Shown in pieces: positions 43,678 to 51,615 of a stretch of 64,000 nt of DNA. How positions within the stretch are numbered: position 1 is the first letter of the stretch; the number at the start of each line of letters is the position of its first letter. The notes beneath the pieces were generated by a model. It saw only the letters and a list, made by a program, of their open reading frames with translations, did not search any database and was not told where the DNA came from. Source of the stretch: Hyphomicrobiales bacterium (GTDB taxonomy: Bacteria; Pseudomonadota; Alphaproteobacteria; Rhizobiales; Rhizobiaceae); assembly GCA_900471605.1 (NCBI GenBank), contig UCEY01000004.1:16434-80433 (forward strand), written 5' to 3'. The position numbers and the translations under genes are program-made.

Positions 43678-44649
43678 ATGAAGACTTTTTTGAAGGCAGC
43701 CCTGATCGTTGGCGGCTTCTCAGCGATGGCGGCGGCGGCCGAGGCACAGGATTGGCCTTCCAAGCCGATCGAACTCGTCTCGGTCGGCGCAGCTGGCGGT
43801 AGCACGGATACGGTGTGGCGCGTAATCGGCGACGAGGTTTCCAAGACGCTCGGCCAGCCGATCGTCGTCAATTACAAGCCGGGCGGCGGCGGTCATATCG
43901 CGGGGGAATACGCGGCCCGCAAGCCCGCTGACGGCTACACGCTGCTGCTGACGACCATCCACTCGCAGAGTATCACACCGAACATCTACAAGAACCTGAA
44001 CTATAATCCGATCGAGGACCTGCGCGGCGTGGCGCGTCTCGTCACGCTGCCCAACATACTCTATGCAAACGAAAACCTGCCGATAAATTCCGTCAAGGAG
44101 TTGATCGACTATGCCAAGGCCAATCCGGGCAAGATCAACTACGCATCTTCAAGCCTCGGCGCCTCTACCCATATGTCGACCGTGCTTTTCTCGCAGAAGG
44201 CCGGCATCGAGATGAATCACATTCCATACAAGGCCAGCGCGCCGGCCGTGCAGGGCATCCTCACCGGCGAGGCCGACATCTCCTTTGAGAACCTCAGCGC
44301 CGTCATGGCTCAGGTAACGGCCAAGAAGGTAAAGGCGCTGGCGGTCACGTCCAGCACCCGCTGGCCGGATCTGCCGGACGTGCCGACGGTGGCTGAGGCT
44401 GGCGTACCCGGCTTCGAGGTCTCCTCATGGTTCGGCATCGTCGCGCCAAAGGGAACGCCGGATGCCGTCGTCAAGAAGTTCTCCGATGCGGTCAGCCAGG
44501 CGCTCAGCAATCCCGATTTCGACAAGAAGATGCATGCCATTGGCGCAGTTTCCGCCTATCTTGGGCCGGCTGACATGGACAAGATGATGAGGGAAGAAGT
44601 TGCCCGTTGGAAGCCGGTCGTCGAAGCCTCGGGTGTCAAGCCGGAATAA
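43678..44649 (+). CDS. tripartite tricarboxylate transporter substrate-binding protein (Bug/TctC)
   Basis: 323-aa periplasmic binding protein. Signal peptide MKTFLKAALIVGGFSAMAAA with cleavage near AEAQ, then DWPSKPIELVSVGAAGGSTD and GGGGHIAGEYAARK ligand loops. GGAGGAG precedes the ATG. It is divergent from TctBA and followed 13 bp later by a hydroxyacid dehydrogenase, so it may supply the ligand for that TctBA pair, especially if the other Bug gene at 39259 is truly broken. Confidence 0.94.
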   Translation: MKTFLKAALIVGGFSAMAAAAEAQDWPSKPIELVSVGAAGGSTDTVWRVIGDEVSKTLGQPIVVNYKPGGGGHIAGEYAARKPADGYTLLLTTIHSQSITPNIYKNLNYNPIEDLRGVARLVTLPNILYANENLPINSVKELIDYAKANPGKINYASSSLGASTHMSTVLFSQKAGIEMNHIPYKASAPAVQGILTGEADISFENLSAVMAQVTAKKVKALAVTSSTRWPDLPDVPTVAEAGVPGFEVSSWFGIVAPKGTPDAVVKKFSDAVSQALSNPDFDKKMHAIGAVSAYLGPADMDKMMREEVARWKPVVEASGVKPE

Positions 44650-44662
44650 AGCGGAAAGTACC

Positions 44663-45613
44663 GTGAAGGTCGTCGTCTGGAGTTATCTGGCGGAAGGCGA
44701 AATTGTCGCAGAGCGGCTTTCCGCCTTCTTCGACGTTGTTGTCGTGAAGGACAAGGCCGATCTACCGGCGGCGCTGCAAAACGCTGCCGGTCTGCTTCTG
44801 GAGAATAGCCGCTACGATGAAGATATCGCCGCTCTGCTGCGCGGCTGCGGCGTCGGCTGGATCCAACTGCTTTCGGCGGGATACGAAAACCTTGTGACGC
44901 ACGGCATTCCGCCCGGCACGGTGGTTACGAACGCCGGCGATTCCCGCTCGCCCGGTGTCGCAGAACACGCGGTGGCCTTGCTGCTTGCGCTTGCGCGCCG
45001 GCTGCCGGCGATCCTCGACGCGGCTGGCAAGGAAGCCTGGCGGCCCGGGATAGCGCAGGGTATTTCGACGCTGGAAGACCGCGAAGCGTTGATTGTCGGC
45101 TATGGCAGCCTTGGCCGCCAGATCGCCACGCGTCTGCTCGCTTTCGGAATGCGGGTCAAGGCGGTCAATCGCAGCCCTGTCGATGACGGTCGACTGGCCG
45201 GCTCCTCGGATTTCGGCGGACTGGACGCGGCTCTTTCGACGGCCGACGTCGTCGCGATCGCGGTCGCTTACGTTCCCGCCACGCACCATCTCTTCTCGGC
45301 ACCGCAATTGGCGGCGATGAAGCCGAACGCGCTGCTCGTCAACGTCGCCCGCGGCGGCGTGATTGACACTGAAGCGCTGATATCCTGCTTGGAAGAAGGC
45401 TGCATCGCAGGCGCCGCGCTTGACGTCACCGACCCCGAACCTCTGCTGCCGGGACATGCGCTGTGGCGGGCGCCCAACCTGATCGTTTCTCCGCATCTCG
45501 GCGGTACGAACACGCAGCCGGCAACCGCACGGCTCTGCGAGGCGATCCTCGCCAATGCACGCCGGGTCGCTGATCGCCAGGAGCCCGACGGGATAATCCT
45601 AAGGGGGAAATGA
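44663..45613 (+). CDS. D-2-hydroxyacid dehydrogenase family protein
   Basis: 316-aa NAD-dependent dehydrogenase. GYGSLGRQIA near residue 153 binds the nucleotide; catalytic Arg in VNVARGG, Glu in DPEPLLPG and His in SPHLGG. The start is a GTG at 44663 with GGAAAG before it; no ATG fits. Co-transcribed with the Bug gene upstream. It is a different subgroup from the GhrA-like protein at 12362-13279. Confidence 0.9.
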   Translation: MKVVVWSYLAEGEIVAERLSAFFDVVVVKDKADLPAALQNAAGLLLENSRYDEDIAALLRGCGVGWIQLLSAGYENLVTHGIPPGTVVTNAGDSRSPGVAEHAVALLLALARRLPAILDAAGKEAWRPGIAQGISTLEDREALIVGYGSLGRQIATRLLAFGMRVKAVNRSPVDDGRLAGSSDFGGLDAALSTADVVAIAVAYVPATHHLFSAPQLAAMKPNALLVNVARGGVIDTEALISCLEEGCIAGAALDVTDPEPLLPGHALWRAPNLIVSPHLGGTNTQPATARLCEAILANARRVADRQEPDGIILRGK

Positions 45614-45661
45614 TCCGTAAGTCCGGATCGACGGAATTGTGACCATCGCTCCATGCGGCCA

Positions 45662-45845
45662 TCAGAGGCCGCGGCCACCGCCGTTCATGATCAGCGCATG
45701 GCCGGTCATGTGCCGGCTTTTCTCGCCGGCGGAAAAACGACGGGTTTCTATTCCCGGCGCTCGCGGGCAGGCGCCGCCATGCGGGCCGACCCGATATCCC
45801 TGCAGCACCGATGACGACGTCGGTCTTTCCCGAAAATTCAGGCAA
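45662..45845 (-). pseudogene. decayed short-chain dehydrogenase remnant
   Basis: The 357-bp gap 45614-45970 has no intact gene, but its minus strand carries two SDR pieces. Around 45845-45780 the reading PEFSGKTDVVIGAAGISG looks like an SDR N-terminus. Around 45735-45662, in another frame, EKSRHMTGHALIMNGGG then a stop looks like an SDR C-terminus (family pattern: SRHMTG-x-LxVDGG). The 200 or so middle residues are absent, so the gene was internally deleted and is dead. No ribosome site is recognisable. Confidence 0.5.
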
Positions 45846-45970
45846 TGGAAACCCAGGATTCGTTCGTTCGGGATCTAGCAGCCACATCACTTGGTTAGTC
45901 CCGCGACGAGCGTCATCGGAACGGCGCAATTCACCGATCTCAGGCGTGCTTGACGCTTACCGGCCCGGCA

Positions 45971-46933
45971 TCATTCGGGCTGGATTCCCGCTTCCTTGCC
46001 GACCGCTACCCATTGCGGGATTTCCTTCTCCAGACTGGCGCGGAATTCCGCCGGCGTAGAGCCAACGGCCTGCTGCCCGAGACTACCGAGCCGATCCACG
46101 ACGTCCGGCGTCTTGACGACCTTGGCCACTTCCTCGCCAAGCTTCTTGACGATATCGTCGGGCGTGCCAGTTTTCACAAAGATACCGTTGTAGAAGGCAG
46201 CTTCGAACCTGCCGTTCATCGCCTCGGCGATGGTCGGCTTGTCGGGGAAGGTTTTCGAGCGTTCAGCCCCGCTGGTCGCCAGCGCCACGATCTTGCCGGC
46301 ATCAACCTGAGGCTTGGTGGTGATCGTCGGCTCCATCATGCCCTGGATTTCGCCTGAGATGAGTGCCGTCATCGCCGGCCCAGCGCCCTTGTACGGGACG
46401 ACCTGAACGTCGATGCCTGACTGGTGTTTCAACATCTCCACCGTCAGATGCGCGACGCCCGGCCCCGGCGTGCCGAAATTGAACGCACCCGGGTTCTTCT
46501 TGGCGTATTCGACAAAGTCCTTGTAGCTTTTGAGGCCGAGGCTCGGTTGAACCACGAGCGTCAGCACGCCCTGGCTGACGAGCGATACAGGCTTGAAATC
46601 CTTCAGCGTGTTGACCTTGGCGTCCTTGTAGAAGACGTCGATGGTGGACATGGTCGAGGTACCGAACAGGATCGTATAGCCATCGGCCGGCTGGGCCGAG
46701 ACGGTCTGAGCACCGATCAGCCCCCCGGCGCCAGCGACGTTCTCGACGGCGAACTGTTGGCCGAGTGCCTGGGAAAGCTTCTCCGCGACGAGGCGGGCAA
46801 TCCCGTCCGTGCTGCCGCCCGGTGCGAAAGGCACGACGAAACGTACGGGCTTTTCGGGCCATGCGGCCTTGGCGACGGTTGCGACCGCAAGGACCGCAAG
46901 GATCGTCACGGCCGCGGTTCTGAACATCTTCAT
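45971..46933 (-). CDS. tripartite tricarboxylate transporter substrate-binding protein (Bug/TctC)
   Basis: 320-aa periplasmic binding protein: signal peptide MKMFRTAAVTILAVLAVATV, mature start AAWPEKPVRFVVPFAPGGSTD, GAGGLIGAQ loop. AGGAGGAGG precedes the ATG. It is the last gene of the leftward series aldo/keto reductase, LuxE-like, LuxC-like, Bug, 82 bp below the LuxC-like stop, hinting that its ligand is the acid those enzymes act on. Confidence 0.94.
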   Translation of the reverse strand: MKMFRTAAVTILAVLAVATVAKAAWPEKPVRFVVPFAPGGSTDGIARLVAEKLSQALGQQFAVENVAGAGGLIGAQTVSAQPADGYTILFGTSTMSTIDVFYKDAKVNTLKDFKPVSLVSQGVLTLVVQPSLGLKSYKDFVEYAKKNPGAFNFGTPGPGVAHLTVEMLKHQSGIDVQVVPYKGAGPAMTALISGEIQGMMEPTITTKPQVDAGKIVALATSGAERSKTFPDKPTIAEAMNGRFEAAFYNGIFVKTGTPDDIVKKLGEEVAKVVKTPDVVDRLGSLGQQAVGSTPAEFRASLEKEIPQWVAVGKEAGIQPE

Positions 46934-47015
46934 GGTGTCCTCCTCCTAGACGATGCCGTATGACCGGCGCTCCTCCTGCCGGCCATTGGCGGTTGATGGA
47001 ATTTCCGGATGTCCT

Positions 47016-48449
47016 TCAGCCGTCGATCGGGGCGACCACCTCACCGCGCACCTCGTCGTTGACCCAGCGCACGAAACGCTGAAGCGGCCGGAACCCGTCA
47101 TGGGGCAAGCCATGCTCGATATTGACGGCAGCGCCGAGGCTGACGACCCTCTGGGCGCCGGCATTGGCGACCGCATCGCGCAGTGCGCGCTTGCGGCTTT
47201 CAGGATAGATGCCGACAGTTTGGGTTGCGATGTTGACGTGGCGAACGGCATCCTCGAGGCGCTTCACGGGCACTACATTGACCACCTTATGGTCGGGATA
47301 GAAGTCTACCGGATCGTCGGAACGGATGACGAGACCGCCGCCGTCGCTCTCACCCCAGACCCCGTAGAAGTCCGGCATCTCGCGTAGGCTGTCGATTTCG
47401 TCGCGCAGGTCCACCGGCAGCGGCCGCCGAACCGCCGAGGCCGTTGCACGCGGCTTCTTCAGCGCGGCTTCGAGCAGCGCGCAGTAGCGGTCGACATCCG
47501 CCTCGTCGCCCTCGACGAACTGGAAACGACTCGACGAGCAGGCCTGCTGGTCGAACACCGTTGCGTCCATCGCTGCGTAATCCGCAGCTTCCGCCAGCGC
47601 CTCGGCCGAAGCGAAGGCCTCGCGGCCGACCAGCGAGATGGAGGACTTCGGATCGAAAGAGACCAGTTCCAGCCCCGGCCCCAAATTCTTCATCGCGTTG
47701 CGGATGGTGCTTTCGCCGCCCCACGCAATCAGCTTGTCGAAATATTGCGGCTGGAAGACCGAGCCCTCGACCGCCTGGTCGCCACCCTTCCAGTAGGCGG
47801 CGGTGAAGCACTTCGTCAACGGATGGCCGGGCGCGACGGCCGCCATGGTCCTGAGGATCGCCGTCGCCGTGAACAGGTCGTTGGATGGCAGCTTGATCAG
47901 GCTGACGCCCTTGGTCAGCGAGGCGCGAATGATCGTGCCGGCCGCTACGCCCGGAGCATTGCCGGCGATGATATGGATCATGCGCGGCGGGCAGGCGCGG
48001 TAGGCGCACCGCCGGCCGCCGGGCGTGGTCACTTCGCGCCAACCGTCCAGCACGTCGGCGCCGCCAAGCTCCTGGTCGATCTGGAACTGCATACGCTGCC
48101 GGGTGAAGCTGCCGCCGATCCCGGCATAAGCGCGCTCCAGAATGTCGCGTGGAAGAGGATTGGTGCGGGCGCTACGCTCCAGCGCCTGGGCCAGAAGTCC
48201 GTCCGCGTCGCGGGTCAGTGCCTCGCCGGTCGCGACGAGAACATCCATGATCTCTGCCACCGGAATGGCTGCAGCGGGCAGCGGAGCCGAGCGCGGCCAG
48301 ACGAGGCCGTCCAGATCGAGCTTCGGCGCGGTGAAGCCGTTTTCCGACGAACCGAACGAGCGCTCGGCGCCGGTAGCGGTCTCGCCCTTTACATAGTGGA
48401 CGATGGATGGCGCACCTTCGAGGGCGGCGTTGGGAATGGGCATGTTCAT
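47016..48449 (-). CDS. LuxC-like acyl-CoA reductase
   Basis: 477-aa NAD(P)H-dependent acyl reductase of the LuxC family (aldehyde-dehydrogenase-like fold). The nucleophilic Cys304 lies in DQQACSSS, exactly the LuxC active-site context, and IIAGNAPGVAAGTIIRASLTKG near 160-180 is the nucleotide-binding part. LuxC takes an acyl group from LuxE to form a fatty aldehyde. Start ATG at 48447-48449 overlaps the LuxE-like stop as ATGA, so the two products should be made together. There is no luxA, luxB or luxD near. Confidence 0.85.
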   Translation of the reverse strand: MNMPIPNAALEGAPSIVHYVKGETATGAERSFGSSENGFTAPKLDLDGLVWPRSAPLPAAAIPVAEIMDVLVATGEALTRDADGLLAQALERSARTNPLPRDILERAYAGIGGSFTRQRMQFQIDQELGGADVLDGWREVTTPGGRRCAYRACPPRMIHIIAGNAPGVAAGTIIRASLTKGVSLIKLPSNDLFTATAILRTMAAVAPGHPLTKCFTAAYWKGGDQAVEGSVFQPQYFDKLIAWGGESTIRNAMKNLGPGLELVSFDPKSSISLVGREAFASAEALAEAADYAAMDATVFDQQACSSSRFQFVEGDEADVDRYCALLEAALKKPRATASAVRRPLPVDLRDEIDSLREMPDFYGVWGESDGGGLVIRSDDPVDFYPDHKVVNVVPVKRLEDAVRHVNIATQTVGIYPESRKRALRDAVANAGAQRVVSLGAAVNIEHGLPHDGFRPLQRFVRWVNDEVRGEVVAPIDG

Positions 48450-49795
48450 GATGCAAGCGCTCCCCTGATATAAGCGTCCAGCGTTCCGGCACAACCGATG
48501 TAATCGTCCTGGCCCGGCGCGCTGAACCGGCTGATGTTGTCGTGAAGCGTCGGCCCGTGGCGGCCGCACGGGCACGGCGAATAGTCCATCGTGACCTTGT
48601 CGCCCGAGATCAGCCCGCCCCAGCGCCCCTCGTACATGAGATCGAGGAAGGCGAAACGACCGGTGACCAAGCCGTTTTCGTCGGCGTCCTCGGCGGTCAG
48701 CAGACGCTCGCCAGCCTGATCGAGGATAAGGACGATCAGCGCCGGCGGCGCGTGGTAGCGCTTGGCCTCGCAGCGCACCAGCGCCTGGGCCAGTTCCGTC
48801 ATGCCGTAGGTTGGCGCGTCGTAGACATTGCCGTAGAAGCTTGCCGTCCGTTCCTTGTAGTCCGGCGGCAGAACCGCGTTCTTGGTGCCGCCGCCGATAT
48901 GAACGATGCTGTCGCGGTGAAACTCGCCGTCGCGCGCGCCGAGTTCACGGGCCCGATCGACGATCAGGATATGCTGCGGATACATGCCGGTGATGTAGAT
49001 CGGCTCGTGTCGGTGCGCGAGAATGGTCTCGGTCAGGTGGTCGATGGCCTTCTTCATCTCCGCTTGGCGGGCTTCGGCCCTTTCCTCAAGTGCACGAATT
49101 TCGCCGGGCGAGACCTTTCCTTCGGCCATTTGCTTGCGCATCGCGGCCATCCGGCTGATATCGGAAATGCGCAGCGGCTCGTCCGTCAGGTAGTGTACGT
49201 CGTCCGGGCGGCCGAAGACGTCGGCATGAAGGTGAAAGGCCTCGACCATGCTCGTTGGCCCGGCGCTCGGGCCGAGTGCGAAAAAGGGACGGTCGTTCTT
49301 CGCCTTGACATAGGGCCAGCCTTTCGCATGACGGAAATAGTGGCGGCGTCGGTCGATGTCCTCCTGCTTGTGATTGAGGAAGGAATTCTTTCCGGTCGTG
49401 CCGCTGGTCGCGAGGACCATATGGCCGGCAGCGCGCAGCCGGTCGATGAAGTCATCGACATCCGTAACGCCTTCGACATCCACGTCGGTCACCTTCGCGA
49501 CCGATAGCGTGTCCATCCACTGCAGCATGCGGCTCCAGCGGCCGTTCTCTACGAAGGATGCCGGATAGGACTTATAGACGGTGTGGGCAAAGAGGAGCGG
49601 GACGAGATCGGCGAAGCTTTTCACCTCCGTCAGTCCGGCTTCCTGCGCCCGCTTTTCCAGAATCGGAATCTGCTGCCGTCGCTCCGCCACCAGCGCCCGC
49701 GCGGCCTCCAGCCGCACCGGAGCGAGTTCCTTTTCCGGACGATCGAAGGCGTTGTCCGCCTCGATCATGCCCATCAGTTCCTGTCTGGCACCCAT
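48446..49795 (-). CDS. LuxE/PaaK-like acyl-activating enzyme
   Basis: 449-aa ANL-related protein of the acyl-protein synthetase (LuxE) group. ATSGTTGKNSF near residue 128 is the ATP-binding P-loop, PTYGMTELAQA near 340 the A5 motif, and CPCGRHGPTLHDN near 420 the Cys-rich tail common to LuxE and PaaK. It should activate a carboxylic acid with ATP and hand the acyl group to the LuxC-like partner. GAGGAGGA is 9 bp before the ATG at 49793-49795 (the ATG at 49804 is too close). 38 bp below the aldo/keto reductase. Confidence 0.8.
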   Translation of the reverse strand: MGARQELMGMIEADNAFDRPEKELAPVRLEAARALVAERRQQIPILEKRAQEAGLTEVKSFADLVPLLFAHTVYKSYPASFVENGRWSRMLQWMDTLSVAKVTDVDVEGVTDVDDFIDRLRAAGHMVLATSGTTGKNSFLNHKQEDIDRRRHYFRHAKGWPYVKAKNDRPFFALGPSAGPTSMVEAFHLHADVFGRPDDVHYLTDEPLRISDISRMAAMRKQMAEGKVSPGEIRALEERAEARQAEMKKAIDHLTETILAHRHEPIYITGMYPQHILIVDRARELGARDGEFHRDSIVHIGGGTKNAVLPPDYKERTASFYGNVYDAPTYGMTELAQALVRCEAKRYHAPPALIVLILDQAGERLLTAEDADENGLVTGRFAFLDLMYEGRWGGLISGDKVTMDYSPCPCGRHGPTLHDNISRFSAPGQDDYIGCAGTLDAYIRGALAS

Positions 49796-49833
49796 AACGC
49801 ACATTCCTCCTCTGCTCGTACGGGCCGGCGCAT

Positions 49834-50865
49834 CTATCCGGCGAGCGCATTTCTCACGACGGGATCGGAATTCCGGTCCACGAACCATTCGGGATAGCGC
49901 GGCGGCAGCTTCGTCACGTCGTCGAGCCGTCCCAGATCCCCTTCGGTCAGGGGGAGGCTCACGGCGCCGAGATTGTCTTCAAGTTGGGTTGCGCTGGACA
50001 CGCCGATCAGGATCGAGGTGACTGCAGAACGCGATAGCAGCCACGCAAGCGCGACCTGCGCGGGCGTGGCACCGAGCCGGCTTGCGATTTCCCCCGTGAT
50101 TTCCACTACCTTGAAGGCAAGATCCCAATCGAAGGGCAGACCATAGGTACGCGACATGCGTCCGCCATCGCCTTCACGGTTTTCGTTCGTATATTTGCCG
50201 CTGAGCAGCCCGCCTGCGAGCGGGCTCCAGACGAAAAGCCCTATCCCGCTTTCCTTCATCAGTGGCACGACCGTCTGTTCGATATCGCGGGAAATCAGCG
50301 TATAGAGCATCTCGCCGACGCGGAAACGCGCCAGATTTCGGCCCTGCTGAAGGCCGACGGCCTTACCTACCATCCAGGCGGGCCAGTTGGCGTAGCCGAC
50401 GTAGCGGACCTTGCCCTGCTGCACCAGACGGTCCAGCCCTTCCACGACCTCCTCGATGGGCGTGTATTCGTCCACACGGTGGACTGAAAACACGTCTATC
50501 CAGTCCGTTCCCAGTCGCTTCAGGCAGTCGTCCGCGGTTTTCATGATGCTGCGATGGGAAAGCCCGCCATCGGTGACGGCGTCGTTGCTGCGAAAACCGA
50601 CCTTCGTCGTTATGACCGCGTCGGCGCGCCGGCTGCCGAGTGCCCTTCCAAGATATTCCTCGGACTCGCCACCCGAATAGGTTGCCGCGGAATTGAAGGA
50701 ATTGATGCCCGCGTCAAGTGCCCTGGCGACAAGTTCATTCGCCTGCTTCTGGTCGATTGTGCTTAAGGCCGTGTATTTTCCCGCCTTGCCGGAACCGAAG
50801 GTCATAGTGCCGAGAGAGAGTCTCGACACCACGAGACCGGTATCGCCCAATCGTGCATATTGCAT
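49834..50865 (-). CDS. aldo/keto reductase
   Basis: 343-aa (alpha/beta)8 NADPH reductase. Of the tetrad Asp-Tyr-Lys-His, Tyr63 (ATYSGG), Lys88 (TTKVGF) and His129 (FSVHRVD) are present, but the Asp is replaced by Asn58 (FNSAATY). GGAGGAG precedes the ATG at 50863-50865. First gene of the leftward series with LuxE-like and LuxC-like genes, so it may reduce the aldehyde those make, or act before them. Substitution of the Asp may lower activity. Confidence 0.88.
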   Translation of the reverse strand: MQYARLGDTGLVVSRLSLGTMTFGSGKAGKYTALSTIDQKQANELVARALDAGINSFNSAATYSGGESEEYLGRALGSRRADAVITTKVGFRSNDAVTDGGLSHRSIMKTADDCLKRLGTDWIDVFSVHRVDEYTPIEEVVEGLDRLVQQGKVRYVGYANWPAWMVGKAVGLQQGRNLARFRVGEMLYTLISRDIEQTVVPLMKESGIGLFVWSPLAGGLLSGKYTNENREGDGGRMSRTYGLPFDWDLAFKVVEITGEIASRLGATPAQVALAWLLSRSAVTSILIGVSSATQLEDNLGAVSLPLTEGDLGRLDDVTKLPPRYPEWFVDRNSDPVVRNALAG

Positions 50866-50885
50866 TGCGTTCTCCTCCATCTACC

Positions 50886-50915
50886 GCAAAGGCCGGCGCG
50901 GACGCCGGCCTTTGC
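50886..50915 (-). terminator. intrinsic-terminator-like hairpin after Liv operon
   Basis: 13-bp perfect stem (50886-50898 with 50903-50915) and a 4-nt loop, ending in a short TTT on the minus strand. It begins 4 bp after the LivF stop and lies 20 bp before the aldo/keto reductase ATG. It probably separates the Liv transporter operon from the aldo/keto reductase-LuxE-LuxC genes, though readthrough is possible because the T run is short. Confidence 0.6.
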
Positions 50916-50919
50916 GCCA

Positions 50920-51615
50920 TTATTGACCGGTTTGGACGGGTCCCGCCCGGAACTCCTCTGCCGTACCGTTGAAGGCGATGCTGCCGCGCTGCATCAGCAT
51001 GGCCCGGTCGGCGACAGCGAGCGCCAGATCTACATGCTGTTCGACGATGACGACCGCCGTGCCATTTTTCGCCCAGCTGCGCAGGAATTCCATGATCGGC
51101 GGCATCAGGGCGATGGCAAGACCGAGCGACGGCTCGTCACAGAGCAGGACCTTGGGCTGCGCCACGAAAGCCTGCGACAGCGTCAGCATTTGCTGCTGCC
51201 CGCCGCTCAGGCTGCGAGCTTTGTCACGAGCCTTCTGCTTCAGGATTGGGAAAACCTCGAAAATCTGGTCCACCGCGGCGTCGAAGGCGCCCTTGTCCGT
51301 CTTCGATGCGAGCGCGCCGAGACGGATGTTGTCGAAGACCGACAGTTCGGGGAAAACCCTGTGACCGTCGAGAACAAGCCGCAGCCCTCGGGGAACGAGA
51401 TCCTCCGGAATAGCGCCGGTGACATCCTGGCCCATGAACCGGACCGACCCCGCCGTGGGCTTGATGAGGCCGCCGATGGTCTGCAGCAGCGTAGTCTTGC
51501 CGGCGCCGTTCTCGCCGGCGATCAGGACGATTTCGCCCGCAGCCGCAGAGAAGCTGACGTCACGAAGGACAGGGAGTTTTCCATATCCTGCACAAAGTCC
51601 CGAAATCTCAAGCAT
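50920..51615 (-). CDS. livF: branched-chain amino acid-type ABC transporter ATPase (LivF)
   Basis: 231-aa ABC ATPase: Walker A GENGAGKTT near residue 34-42, Q-loop region, signature LSGGQQQ near 136, Walker B VLLCDEPSLGLA near 155 and EQHVDLAL with the switch His. ATG overlaps the end of the LivM-LivG fusion gene by 8 bp. Second ATPase of an inner-membrane importer; Liv-type systems also carry aromatic and other carboxylates, which fits the catabolic context better than leucine uptake. Confidence 0.93.
   Translation of the reverse strand: MLEISGLCAGYGKLPVLRDVSFSAAAGEIVLIAGENGAGKTTLLQTIGGLIKPTAGSVRFMGQDVTGAIPEDLVPRGLRLVLDGHRVFPELSVFDNIRLGALASKTDKGAFDAAVDQIFEVFPILKQKARDKARSLSGGQQQMLTLSQAFVAQPKVLLCDEPSLGLAIALMPPIMEFLRSWAKNGTAVVIVEQHVDLALAVADRAMLMQRGSIAFNGTAEEFRAGPVQTGQ

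Noticed and set aside
4256..49795. Possible bioluminescence system (luciferase-like LLM plus LuxC/LuxE-like genes)
   Set aside because: The LLM gene is over 40 kb from the LuxC/LuxE-like pair, in an unrelated operon, is a single subunit and more like general flavin monooxygenases. No luxD or luxB.
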